Origin: Colwellia sp.
GTDB lineage: Bacteria; Pseudomonadota; Gammaproteobacteria; Enterobacterales; Alteromonadaceae
Assembly (NCBI GenBank): GCA_013215385.1
Contig: JABSOY010000021.1
Location: 1-64,000 of the forward strand
Direction: 5' to 3'
Length of the DNA stretch: 64,000 bases
The position numbers and the translations under genes were made by a program. Below the pieces are notes generated by a model. That model was not told the DNA's origin. It did no database searches and saw nothing but the letters and a program-made list of their open reading frames with translations. Below are positions 56,676 to 64,000 of the stretch, in pieces (positions within the stretch are counted from its first letter, which is position 1; each line of letters begins with the position of its first letter).

Positions 56676-57299
56676 ATGGAACATTATTTAAGTATTTTTA
56701 TTAAAACCATATTTATAGAAAATATGGCCTTAAGCTTTTTCCTTGGTATGTGTACTTTCTTAGCCGTGTCTAAGAAAGTGAGCACAGCGATTGGTTTGGG
56801 TGTAGCGGTTGTTGTGGTATTAGGTTTAGCCGTACCTGCTAACCAAATTATCTATCAAGCAATTTTAGCGCCTGGTGCGTTAGATAGCATGATGGGTATT
56901 ACCGAGCAGAAAGACTCAATTGATTTGAGCTTTTTATCTTTTATTACCTTTATTGGTGTTATTGCCGCTTTAGTACAGATTTTGGAAATGATTTTAGATA
57001 AATATTTTCCTGTTTTGTATCAAGCCTTGGGTATATTCTTACCTTTAATCACCGTTAACTGTGCAATATTTGGTGCGGTATCTTTCATGGTAGCTAAAAA
57101 TTTAACCTTAGGTGAAAGTGTTGTTTACGGCATTGGCTCTGGTGTTGGTTGGATGCTTGCTATTGTACTGATGGCCGCTATACGTGAGAAAATGAAATAT
57201 TCTGACGTACCAGACGGTTTGAAAGGTTTAGGTATTACGTTTATCTCCGCTGGATTGATGGCTTTTGGCTTTCTTTCTTTTGGTGGTATTTCACTGTAG
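56676..57299 (+). CDS. nqrE: Na+-translocating NADH:quinone reductase subunit E
   Basis: 207 residues, about six membrane segments, inverted topology relative to Nqr[20 protein letters not shown] and [17 protein letters not shown] carry the conserved cysteines that share the iron centre with NqrD. It starts four bases after nqrD. Confidence 0.96.
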   Translation: MEHYLSIFIKTIFIENMALSFFLGMCTFLAVSKKVSTAIGLGVAVVVVLGLAVPANQIIYQAILAPGALDSMMGITEQKDSIDLSFLSFITFIGVIAALVQILEMILDKYFPVLYQALGIFLPLITVNCAIFGAVSFMVAKNLTLGESVVYGIGSGVGWMLAIVLMAAIREKMKYSDVPDGLKGLGITFISAGLMAFGFLSFGGISL

Positions 57300-57373
57300 G
57301 CAAATGTCGGTCGAAGCTACTTATTACTATAAGTAATTTGAGTGTAGGCCCTAGATAATTTAAGGAAAAGTCG

Positions 57374-58597
57374 ATGGAAATAATTCTCGGCATATCGATG
57401 TTTACCGCGATAGTACTAGCGTTGGTTTTAGTGATTTTATTTGCTAAATCAAAATTAGTTTCTTCAGGTGACGTAACGATTAGTATAAATGGCGATCCGA
57501 AAAAATCAGTAGTAACTCCTGCTGGCGGCAAGCTTCTTGGTGCACTTGCGGATCAAGGGATTTTCATTCCTTCTGCTTGTGGTGGTGGTGGTACTTGTGG
57601 TCAATGTCGTGTTGATGTGCATTCAGGTGGTGGTGATATTCTTCCAACTGAAACCGGCCATATCACTAAGCGTGAAGCCAAAACAGGTTGTCGTTTAGCC
57701 TGTCAGGTTGCTGTTAAACAAGATATGGTAATTGAAGTAGAAGATGAAATCTTCGGTGTTCAACAATGGGAATGTGAAGTTATCTCTAACGATAACCAAG
57801 CAACATTCATTAAAGAACTTAAACTTCAAATTCCAAATGGCGAATCTGTACCGTTTAAAGCGGGTGGTTATATTCAAATTGAAGCGCCTGCGCATCATGT
57901 TAAATATAGCGACTTTGATATTGACGATCAGTATAAAGGCGATTGGAATCATTTTGGTTTCTTTGATGTTGAATCAAAAGTTGATGAGCCAACCTTACGT
58001 GCCTATTCAATGGCAAACTATCCAGAGGAAGCTGGCATTATTATGCTTAACGTGCGTATTGCTACGCCGCCTCCAGGACGTTTACATTTACCAGCAGGCA
58101 AAATGTCATCGTATATTTTCAGCCTTAAAGCAGGCGATAAAGTGACGATTTCTGGGCCGTTTGGTGAATTCTTCGCTAAAGAAACCGATGCAGAAATGGT
58201 CTTTATTGGTGGTGGAGCTGGCATGGCGCCAATGCGTTCACACTTATTTGATCAACTTAAACGTCTTAAGTCGAAACGCAAGATTAGCTTTTGGTATGGT
58301 GCCCGTTCTAAACGTGAAATGTTCTATGAAGATGATTATAACGGCTTAGCGGCTGAAAATGATAACTTCCAATGGCATGTTGCGCTTTCTGATCCACAGA
58401 AAGAAGATAACTGGGAAGGCATGACAGGTTTTATTCATAACGTACTTCACGAAAACTACTTGAAAGATCATGAAGCACCAGAAGATTGTGAGTACTATAT
58501 GTGTGGTCCTCCAATGATGAATGCAGCTGTGATTCATATGCTTAAAGATTTAGGCGTAGAAGACGAGAACATCATGCTTGACGACTTCGGCGGCTAG
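57374..58597 (+). CDS. nqrF: Na+-translocating NADH:quinone reductase subunit F
   Basis: 407 residues. An N-terminal membrane helix is followed by a 2Fe-2S ferredoxin domain with Cys69, Cys75, Cys78 and Cys110 ([12 protein letters not shown] and GCRLAC). Next come an FAD domain ([12 protein letters not shown]) and an NADH domain ([14 protein letters not shown]), ending LDDFGG. This subunit takes electrons from NADH. A 74-base gap from nqrE is the longest inside the operon. Confidence 0.97.
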   Translation: MEIILGISMFTAIVLALVLVILFAKSKLVSSGDVTISINGDPKKSVVTPAGGKLLGALADQGIFIPSACGGGGTCGQCRVDVHSGGGDILPTETGHITKREAKTGCRLACQVAVKQDMVIEVEDEIFGVQQWECEVISNDNQATFIKELKLQIPNGESVPFKAGGYIQIEAPAHHVKYSDFDIDDQYKGDWNHFGFFDVESKVDEPTLRAYSMANYPEEAGIIMLNVRIATPPPGRLHLPAGKMSSYIFSLKAGDKVTISGPFGEFFAKETDAEMVFIGGGAGMAPMRSHLFDQLKRLKSKRKISFWYGARSKREMFYEDDYNGLAAENDNFQWHVALSDPQKEDNWEGMTGFIHNVLHENYLKDHEAPEDCEYYMCGPPMMNAAVIHMLKDLGVEDENIMLDDFGG

Positions 58598-58637
58598 CTT
58601 TTATTTTTAAGCTCAATTTACCCTTAATTTCATCGTT

Positions 58638-58674
58638 GGCTGTGCTCACTTACTATCGTAAGCTCCGCGCAGCC
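58638..58674. repeat. Long stem-loop after nqrF
   Basis: GGCTGTGC pairs with GCGCAGCC (one G-T pair), and inside it CTTAC pairs with GTAAG around TATC, with a small internal bulge. It lies 40 bases beyond the nqrF stop and may limit read-through or protect the operon mRNA. Confidence 0.55.
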
Positions 58675-58735
58675 GCCTTGAACTAAAGGAAAAATATGAA
58701 GCTTAAAAATTAAAAGCACATGAAATTGAATATGT

Positions 58736-58763
58736 AAAAGACGGCTTTGGTCGTCTTTTATTA
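58736..58763 (+). terminator. Intrinsic terminator between nqrF and apbE
   Basis: AAAAGACG pairs with CGTCTTTT around GCTTTGGT, followed by an AT-rich stretch. apbE therefore probably has its own promoter. Confidence 0.75.
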
Positions 58764-58781
58764 TTTATATAAGCAGTGTTT

Positions 58782-58835
58782 ATGTTCAGGATGAACGGTA
58801 TGTCAAGGCTCCATGGATGGGGATGAGTGACGATA
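58782..58835. repeat. Dispersed modular repeat, copy 5 (single A module)
   Basis: ATGTTCAGGATGAACGG begins about 20 bases after the terminator. The palindrome here is degraded (CTCCATGGATGGGG). An 11-bp direct repeat, TATTTATATAA, flanks it at 58762-58772 and 58839-58849 and might be a target duplication, although the sequence is AT-rich. Confidence 0.78.
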
Positions 58836-58870
58836 GCCTATTTATATAAATAATAAACTTGAGAGCTCTT

Positions 58871-59911
58871 ATGAATAAAATTAAAGCAATGTTACAGTGT
58901 GCTGTATTTATTGTGTTATCAGCTTGCTCTGATAGCAATGAAACTAATAAACCCCATGAAGTGTTATTTCAGGGCATGACCATGGGAACTGTTGCTTATA
59001 ATGTAAAAGTGATTGTTAAACCTGATACCTTGCAAGGCTCTAAATTTGATCAACCAAAAACCCATGCAGACATCGATGCTATTTTAAAGCAGCTACTACA
59101 GGGGATGTCTAACTGGCTACCAGATTCTGAGCTATCACGTTTTAATAAGTCTACTTCACTCGCTACTATTGAAGTGTCAGAGGGATTACGTCGAGTTATC
59201 GCTGAGTCGATTCGATTGGGTAAGTTAAGCGAAGGTAAGTTAGATGTTACTATTGGACCCTTAATTAACTTATGGGGTTTTGGGCCAGAATATCGCCCGG
59301 AGAAAGTGCCAAGTGATGCCGAGCTAAAAATAGCGCAAGCACGTACTGGTTTAAAATACTTATCTCTTAATGGCAATAAATTGTCGAAAGCAATACCAGA
59401 CCTATATATTGACCTTTCAACGATTGCCAAAGGTTATGCTGTCGACTTAATCGCGGAGTACCTTGAAAGCAAGGGCTTGGATAACTACCTTGTTGAAATA
59501 GGTGGTGAAATGCGAGTAAAAGGCTTTAAACATACCGGCGAGCTGTGGCACGTTGCTATAGAAAAGCCCTTATCTGAAGAGCGAGTAGTTCACCAAATTA
59601 TTATCCCTAAAGATAATGCTTTAGCGACCTCTGGAGATTATAGGAAATATTTTGAGGCTAATGGCCAACGTTTTTCACATATTATCGATCCTCAGTCAGG
59701 AAGACCAATTAATCATAAGTTAGTCTCTGTTACCGTCATTCATCCGTCGTCAATGACCGCCGATGGTTTGTCTACAGCAATGATGTTAATGGGCGAAGAA
59801 AAAGCGTTAGCTTTTGCAGAACAAAATGAACTAGCCGCGTATCTGATCATTAAAACGGAACATGGCTTTATCGAGCAAAGCACGGTAAAATTCATGCAGT
59901 ATTTAAAGTAA
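58871..59911 (+). CDS. apbE: FAD:protein FMN transferase (lipoprotein)
   Basis: 346 residues from the ATG at 58871; the frame opens with a TTG at 58859. The lipobox is LSAC, so the enzyme is anchored facing the periplasm. ApbE motifs are FQGMTMGTVAYNV, MSNWLPDSELSRFNKS, DLSTIAKGYAVDLIAEYLES, YLVEIGGEMRVKG and HIIDPQSGRPI. It attaches FMN from FAD to threonines of NqrB and NqrC. Its place just after nqrF agrees with this role. Confidence 0.95.
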   Translation: MNKIKAMLQCAVFIVLSACSDSNETNKPHEVLFQGMTMGTVAYNVKVIVKPDTLQGSKFDQPKTHADIDAILKQLLQGMSNWLPDSELSRFNKSTSLATIEVSEGLRRVIAESIRLGKLSEGKLDVTIGPLINLWGFGPEYRPEKVPSDAELKIAQARTGLKYLSLNGNKLSKAIPDLYIDLSTIAKGYAVDLIAEYLESKGLDNYLVEIGGEMRVKGFKHTGELWHVAIEKPLSEERVVHQIIIPKDNALATSGDYRKYFEANGQRFSHIIDPQSGRPINHKLVSVTVIHPSSMTADGLSTAMMLMGEEKALAFAEQNELAAYLIIKTEHGFIEQSTVKFMQYLK

Positions 59912-59975
59912 TTGGCACTAGCGGGTTACTGTTGGTTTGTTGTAAGTTTATAAAGAATAGTAGTAGGTTATTTTT

Positions 59976-60197
59976 ATGATGATTTTTATGATCACCCTAG
60001 GTTTTTTTCTCACAGTCTTCGCGGCAATGGCAGTGGGCTATATTTTCCAACAAAAAAGCTTAGCAGGTAGCTGTGGCGGTTTAGCCACTGTCGGCATTGA
60101 TAAGTCATGTAATTGTGACAATCCCTGTGAAAAGCGACAAGAACGTGAACGTATTGCCGCCGCCCAAGAAAATATGATTGATGTTAAAAATATTTAG
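59976..60197 (+). CDS. nqrM: Na+-NQR maturation protein NqrM
   Basis: 73 residues. One N-terminal membrane helix (FMITLGFFLTVFAAMAVGYIF) is followed by GSCGGLATVGIDKSCNCDNPCEK with four conserved cysteines. NqrM is needed to assemble NQR, probably delivering iron to the NqrD/NqrE centre. The ATG at 59976 is directly followed by a second ATG. It closes the nqr-apbE-nqrM cluster and has a strong terminator. Confidence 0.94.
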   Translation: MMIFMITLGFFLTVFAAMAVGYIFQQKSLAGSCGGLATVGIDKSCNCDNPCEKRQERERIAAAQENMIDVKNI

Positions 60198-60200
60198 ATA

Positions 60201-60232
60201 AAAAAAGCGATAAGAAATTATCGCTTTTTTAT
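60201..60232 (+). terminator. Intrinsic terminator of nqrM
   Basis: AAAAAAGCGATAA pairs with TTATCGCTTTTTT around GAAA, a few bases after the stop. Confidence 0.93.
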
Positions 60233-60441
60233 TATCCGGAATTCGATAAAGTATCTAAGCTTGTTTACTGTAGTTATTATCACTAACGACTAAGTTAATA
60301 GGCTGGCATAAAAGCCGAGTAAGCTTTTATCACAAAGACTAGTTAGTCAGAAAACTATAGTAATCATCCTCGCAAAAGTACATCAAATTAGCTTTAACGT
60401 TTTATAGCTATGCTTTTTATTTTAAGTAACTAAGTGAGCTG

Positions 60442-61587
60442 TTATAAAATACGTTCAATAAACCAGTAAAGCGCAATTGTTGAAATACCTAAGCTTAAGG
60501 GGATAACTATATGCTTTCGATACCATGGTTTATTCTTACACCATAATGTTGCCACTAACGCTAAAATAATTACGGTAATTTGACCAAACTCAACGCCAAT
60601 ATTAAATGAAAGTAAACTGGTGACATAGCTACTTTCAGGTAGGCCTAATTCTACCAACACGGAAGCAAAGCCTAAACCATGTAATAAACCAAAAATAAAA
60701 ATAATCGGTAAACGCCATTTACTAAGCTTCTGTTGATATATATTTTCAATGGCTACATAAGCAATCGATAATGCGATTAAAGGCTCTACCACGCTACTAG
60801 GTAAGTTTATAACGCCAAATATACCTAAAGCTAAGGTAAAAGTATGTGCAAGGGTGAAAACACTGACTTGCCATAGTAGGGTTGAAGTTTTCGTTGCTAA
60901 GAGAAATAAGGCTAAGACAAAAAGAATATGATCAAGCCCTTGCGGTATAATATGAATAAAACCTTGATAAATATATTCAGCAATATTTAATAGCTTTTGT
61001 TGATAGGCTGATAAATCACGGCTAATCGCATTGGTTTCATTTAGTGAAAAATAATCACTGTTATTATCCACCAATACCATAGTTTGCATTGGACTAGAGA
61101 CCGTTAAATAAACATCGCCTAACAAGTCTGAGAACTTTATAGCGACCTTTTTTACGCTCTTTGGTAAAACACCACTTACCGTTATGTCGATTGTTTTATC
61201 GGTAACACTTGGATGTAGCTTCTTTCTTAATGCGGCAACGGTTAAACCAGAAAATGCTTTAATCGCTAATCTTTTCGTATTCAGATCGTTATCTTTAAAT
61301 AAAATAACACTATTATTACTGAGCGACTGTGCGATTTTAGCCAGTAAGTTTTTAGTCTCAATCAGTGATAACTGCTGTAAATTACTGATCAATGCCAGAT
61401 CATCAGCCGAAAACTTTTGATGTTTTTTAATAAGGTGAAGTACGTCAACCGAGATAACTAATTGGTAATTGCCTTGCTCGAGAAAATATAATTGCGCTTG
61501 ATTAACATCCTTATTATGAGCGTTAGCGTAAAAGCTCAGCGTAAGACAAAATAACACACTAAAACTTGAAATAAATCGAAAAATCAT
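60442..61587 (-). CDS. HupE/UreJ-2 family membrane protein
   Basis: 381 residues from the ATG at 61587, which starts a signal peptide (MIFRFISSFSVLFCLTLSFY, cleavage near ANA-HNK); the frame opens with a TTG at 61620. A periplasmic domain of about 190 residues is followed by six or so membrane segments with family-like motifs GLDHILFVLALFLLA, LAHTFTLALGIF and FGLLHGLGFASVLVELG. The His residues in these segments suggest metal handling, and relatives are linked to nickel or cobalt uptake, but no function is established here. No hydrogenase or urease genes are nearby. Confidence 0.82.
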   Translation of the reverse strand: MIFRFISSFSVLFCLTLSFYANAHNKDVNQAQLYFLEQGNYQLVISVDVLHLIKKHQKFSADDLALISNLQQLSLIETKNLLAKIAQSLSNNSVILFKDNDLNTKRLAIKAFSGLTVAALRKKLHPSVTDKTIDITVSGVLPKSVKKVAIKFSDLLGDVYLTVSSPMQTMVLVDNNSDYFSLNETNAISRDLSAYQQKLLNIAEYIYQGFIHIIPQGLDHILFVLALFLLATKTSTLLWQVSVFTLAHTFTLALGIFGVINLPSSVVEPLIALSIAYVAIENIYQQKLSKWRLPIIFIFGLLHGLGFASVLVELGLPESSYVTSLLSFNIGVEFGQITVIILALVATLWCKNKPWYRKHIVIPLSLGISTIALYWFIERIL

Positions 61588-61690
61588 CGGGGCAGCTTCG
61601 CAAGTATTAAAAAACGACAAATTATCTTATTTACTTCGAAATTTAAAGTGTCTAGGCATTTATTATGTAATTATATTTAATTTCATGTTA

Positions 61691-61706
61691 CTGTGTATTT
61701 ATACAG
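61691..61706. promoter_or_regulatory. LexA (SOS) box upstream of dinB
   Basis: CTGTGTATTTATACAG fits the LexA consensus CTGT-N8-ACAG exactly and ends 22 bases before the dinB start, overlapping the expected promoter. It predicts SOS induction of dinB. Confidence 0.88.
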
Positions 61707-61728
61707 TTGATTTATTTTTGGCCTGAAC

Positions 61729-62784
61729 ATGCAACGAAAAATAATACATGTCGACATGGATTGCTTTTATGCCGCTGTCGAAATGCGTGACAATGCTGAG
61801 CTACGTAATGTACCACTTGCTGTTGGTGGGGCGGGCCCGAGAAGTGTATTGTGCACTTGCAATTATCAAGCAAGAAAATTTGGCGTTAAGGCTGCTATGC
61901 CGGCGAGTAAGGCAATGAAACTATGTCCTGAGTTGGTTATCGTACCGGGAAGAATGCAGGTCTATCAGCAAGTATCAATAAAAATACGGGAAATATTTCA
62001 ACGTTACACCGCTTTAATTGAACCGCTCTCGTTAGATGAAGCTTTTCTTGATGTTACCCACAGCACGCAATTCAATGGTAGTGCAACTTTAATTGCTAAG
62101 CAGATCCGTGATGATATCTGTGCTGAACTAGATCTAACTGCTTCAGCGGGTGTTGCGCCTAATAAATTCTTAGCTAAAATTGCCAGTGATGAAAACAAAC
62201 CCAATGGACAGTGTGTCGTTACTCCTGATAATGTATCAAAATTTGTTGAAAGCTTACCGTTAAAAAAAATACCTGGAATTGGCCCAAAAACTGCTGAAAA
62301 GCTATCAAAACAGGGGTTTATTTCTTGCGCCGATATCCGTGCAAGTTCGGTCGGCTCTTTATTGCCAATCGTGGGCAAGTTTGCTGCGTCGTTATATCAA
62401 CGAAGTTTTGGTATTGACCACCGCGCTTTAGAAACCGACAGAATACGTAAATCACTTGCCATAGAAACTACGTTTGCCTTCGATCTCTCTTGTATTGATG
62501 AATGTGAAGAGGCGGTTGATGATTTATATAAAAAATTATTACGCCGTTTAGATAATCATCAACACCGGGTGATTAACAAACAAGGTATAAAACTTAAGTT
62601 TAATGATTTTACTCAAACTACGGTGGAACAACAAAGCGCATATTGTAATGAAAAGTTATTTAAAACACAGTTACTAAAAGCTATGTTACGCAGCAATACT
62701 CGAGATATTCGATTAATTGGCTTAACACTGGGGTTTTCTGATGATAAAGCAAAAGATAACACACAGTTATCCTTTGCTTTGTAG
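61729..62784 (+). CDS. dinB: DNA polymerase IV (Y family)
   Basis: 351 residues. The N-terminus KIIHVDMDCFYAAVEMRD holds the first metal-binding Asp, and SLDEAFLDVT holds the other acidic pair. VLCTCNYQARKFGVKAAMP, the helix-hairpin-helix IPGIGPKTAEKL and a little-finger domain follow. Pol IV copies past bulky lesions with low fidelity. The upstream LexA box supports SOS control. The stop meets the thioredoxin-like gene's stop on the other strand. Confidence 0.95.
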   Translation: MQRKIIHVDMDCFYAAVEMRDNAELRNVPLAVGGAGPRSVLCTCNYQARKFGVKAAMPASKAMKLCPELVIVPGRMQVYQQVSIKIREIFQRYTALIEPLSLDEAFLDVTHSTQFNGSATLIAKQIRDDICAELDLTASAGVAPNKFLAKIASDENKPNGQCVVTPDNVSKFVESLPLKKIPGIGPKTAEKLSKQGFISCADIRASSVGSLLPIVGKFAASLYQRSFGIDHRALETDRIRKSLAIETTFAFDLSCIDECEEAVDDLYKKLLRRLDNHQHRVINKQGIKLKFNDFTQTTVEQQSAYCNEKLFKTQLLKAMLRSNTRDIRLIGLTLGFSDDKAKDNTQLSFAL

Positions 62785-63282
62785 TCAATTATTGAGTTTT
62801 ATTATTTCTTGTACAGCTAAATCTAAACGAGGATCTTCTATATTTGAGCTGGTTGACTTGAAAATAACAACACCCTGTCTATTAATAAAAAAAGTTGTCG
62901 GAGTACCTTTTACGCCATATTGCTCGGCCACTGCATCACCGTTTACCGCGGTAATAAAGTTATAACCACGTTGTTTTATTGAATCTTGCGGCATCGCCCC
63001 TGCATCTTCATTAAAGCTAATCGACACTATTTTAATACCTGTATTTTTATATTTTTCTTCAAGTTCAACTAATTTTGGCTGTAATTTTTTACAATAGGGA
63101 CACCAAGTAGCCCAAAAATGTAGAATAACGGGTTGGCCCAGATAATCGGCTAAGGAAATATTTTTACCTGCTTGGGTTTGTAGTTGCCAGTTAGGTGCTT
63201 TATTTTCTGCATGGCCTTGAGCTTCGCCATTTAAGGAAAACAAACTGACTAAAAGTAAAATAATAGATAAAACGATTTTCAT
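62785..63282 (-). CDS. TlpA/ResA-like periplasmic thioredoxin
   Basis: 165 residues. A signal peptide (ending near GEAQG) precedes a thioredoxin fold with active site WCPYC in FWATWCPYCKKLQP and a cis-Pro loop GVKGTPTTFFI. This is the TlpA/ResA/DsbE type, a membrane-side or periplasmic thiol-disulphide oxidoreductase, probably reducing. The partner is unknown. It converges with dinB, with no gap between the stops. Confidence 0.88.
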   Translation of the reverse strand: MKIVLSIILLLVSLFSLNGEAQGHAENKAPNWQLQTQAGKNISLADYLGQPVILHFWATWCPYCKKLQPKLVELEEKYKNTGIKIVSISFNEDAGAMPQDSIKQRGYNFITAVNGDAVAEQYGVKGTPTTFFINRQGVVIFKSTSSNIEDPRLDLAVQEIIKLNN

Positions 63283-63373
63283 GAAGTCTCTCTCTGATGA
63301 TTATAAACGTAATACGTTTGATTAATTCAGTAGACCTAGAGTATGAGAAAATACTTTCCCGTTAATAGCAAAT

Positions 63374-63403
63374 AAAAAAGCCTATCCGAGATGGATAGGC
63401 TTT
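63374..63403 (-). terminator. Intrinsic terminator of the M49-like gene
   Basis: AAAGCCTATCC pairs with GGATAGGCTTT around GAGAT. Read on the minus strand the stem is followed by TTTTTATT, right for the gene that stops at 63434. Confidence 0.88.
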
Positions 63404-63433
63404 CAAGTACTTTCAAAGACGTCTTAAAACAAA

Positions 63434-64000
63434 CTACAGACCTAAAACTTGTTTACCTTGAATAAAGGTAATGTCAACAGGGATGTTAGCCGCTTCAATA
63501 CGAGCTAAACTTTCTTTTAAATCAGCTTTAATAATACCACTTTCAGCCACAAGTTTATCTACGCCTTCATAATCGCCATTGCCTTGCAAAGTTAAAATTA
63601 GCTCTGATAGTGAATCAATAGCAGCAGTCATTTTATCAATGTTAACTGAATATAAACCTGCTGAGTCGCGCGTGAAAGCACCTTGTTCAGCAAAGTAATT
63701 AAAACGTACCATGTTGGCTTTACCGTGCGCCGAACTGGCTCCAAAGCGTACTGAACGGAATATTCCTGCTAAGAAAGTCGTGTAATAATCTTGCAAACTA
63801 CCTTCTTCAATCGCACCTTTAATCAATAGTTGACGGATCATGTAAAGGCCAAGAATATCGGCTTTACCTTCTTCAAGTGCAGAAGCATGTTCTTTTAAAG
63901 ACTCACGTACCGTACCTTTATTATTAAGGGTGTTTTTTATACCTAAGCCGTGAGCTACTTCATGGAACATAGTATTAGCAAAAAAAGCAGTGAAGGTAAC
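63434..64000 (-). CDS. M49-like (dipeptidyl peptidase III-like) metallopeptidase, C-terminal part
   Basis: 188 codons are in view and the frame runs past the right edge. FFANTMFHEVAHGLG supplies a zinc motif, and LEEGKADILGLYMI a second acidic ligand in the style of family M49. The usual M49 motif is HExxGH, while here it reads HEVAH, the shorter HExxH. Similar bacterial zinc-peptidase-like proteins exist with this form. The N-terminal portion and any signal peptide are outside the window, so localisation cannot be told. Confidence 0.75.
   Translation of the reverse strand, partial: VTFTAFFANTMFHEVAHGLGIKNTLNNKGTVRESLKEHASALEEGKADILGLYMIRQLLIKGAIEEGSLQDYYTTFLAGIFRSVRFGASSAHGKANMVRFNYFAEQGAFTRDSAGLYSVNIDKMTAAIDSLSELILTLQGNGDYEGVDKLVAESGIIKADLKESLARIEAANIPVDITFIQGKQVLGL

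Overview
The window reads as chromosomal DNA of a marine, probably cold-adapted gammaproteobacterium of the Alteromonadales, most likely Colwellia or a close relative. This is inferred from low GC content, the protein sequences, and gene orders shared with Shewanella, Vibrio and Alteromonas: tolC/nudF-yqiB-cpdA-yqiA-parE, dsbC-recJ-prfB-lysS, nqrABCDEF-apbE-nqrM, and flgT/flgOP. No database search was possible. I recognised no tRNA, rRNA or CRISPR array.

Region 1 (1-14.7 kb) is accessory. It holds the end of an IS4-family transposase, a large secreted M9-type collagenase, a poly-Asn membrane-anchored protein on a hexanucleotide microsatellite, an IS110 fossil, a TPR membrane protein, small secreted cysteine-containing proteins, a lipoprotein, and a secreted metzincin-like protease with a freshly duplicated PPC domain and a chitin-binding-like tail. 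It ends in a decayed ferredoxin gene. The two large secreted proteases suggest use of particulate protein or chitin-associated material.

Region 2 (14.7-27 kb) has an HDOD protein, then tolC divergent from nudF-yqiB-cpdA-yqiA-parE. Next come a GAPDH-arsJ arsenate-detoxification pair and the flagellar T/H-ring genes flgT and flgO-flgP, divergent around two candidate sigma-54 promoters.

Region 3 (27-42 kb) has a TonB-dependent receptor with an N-terminal signalling (STN) domain and an adjacent FecR without a FecI. It continues with srmB, fldB, dsbC, recJ, prfB (with its programmed +1 frameshift), lysS, a DUF3667 protein and a YkvA-like protein. A 266-bp MITE-like element lies between recJ and prfB.

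Region 4 (42-52 kb) has a small membrane protein, ampG, a conserved hypothetical, a periplasmic cyclophilin, yajG and rlmG on the minus strand. On the plus strand are bolA, a TRAP transporter operon and fabV.

Region 5 (52-64 kb) has the complete Na+-translocating NADH:quinone reductase operon with its maturation genes apbE and nqrM. It is followed by a HupE/UreJ-like protein, a LexA-box-preceded dinB, a thioredoxin-like protein and part of an M49-like metallopeptidase.

The most unusual feature is a dispersed modular repeat family, built on ATGTTCAGGATGAACGG and small palindromes. It begins inside or just after the T-tract of unrelated intrinsic terminators (15.6, 21.9, 39.35 and 41.7 kb, and near 58.8 kb). 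Its palindromic arms change in a compensatory way around a fixed CAT-CC/GG-ATG core. This looks like a terminator-associated mobile or structured repeat that I cannot match to a named family.
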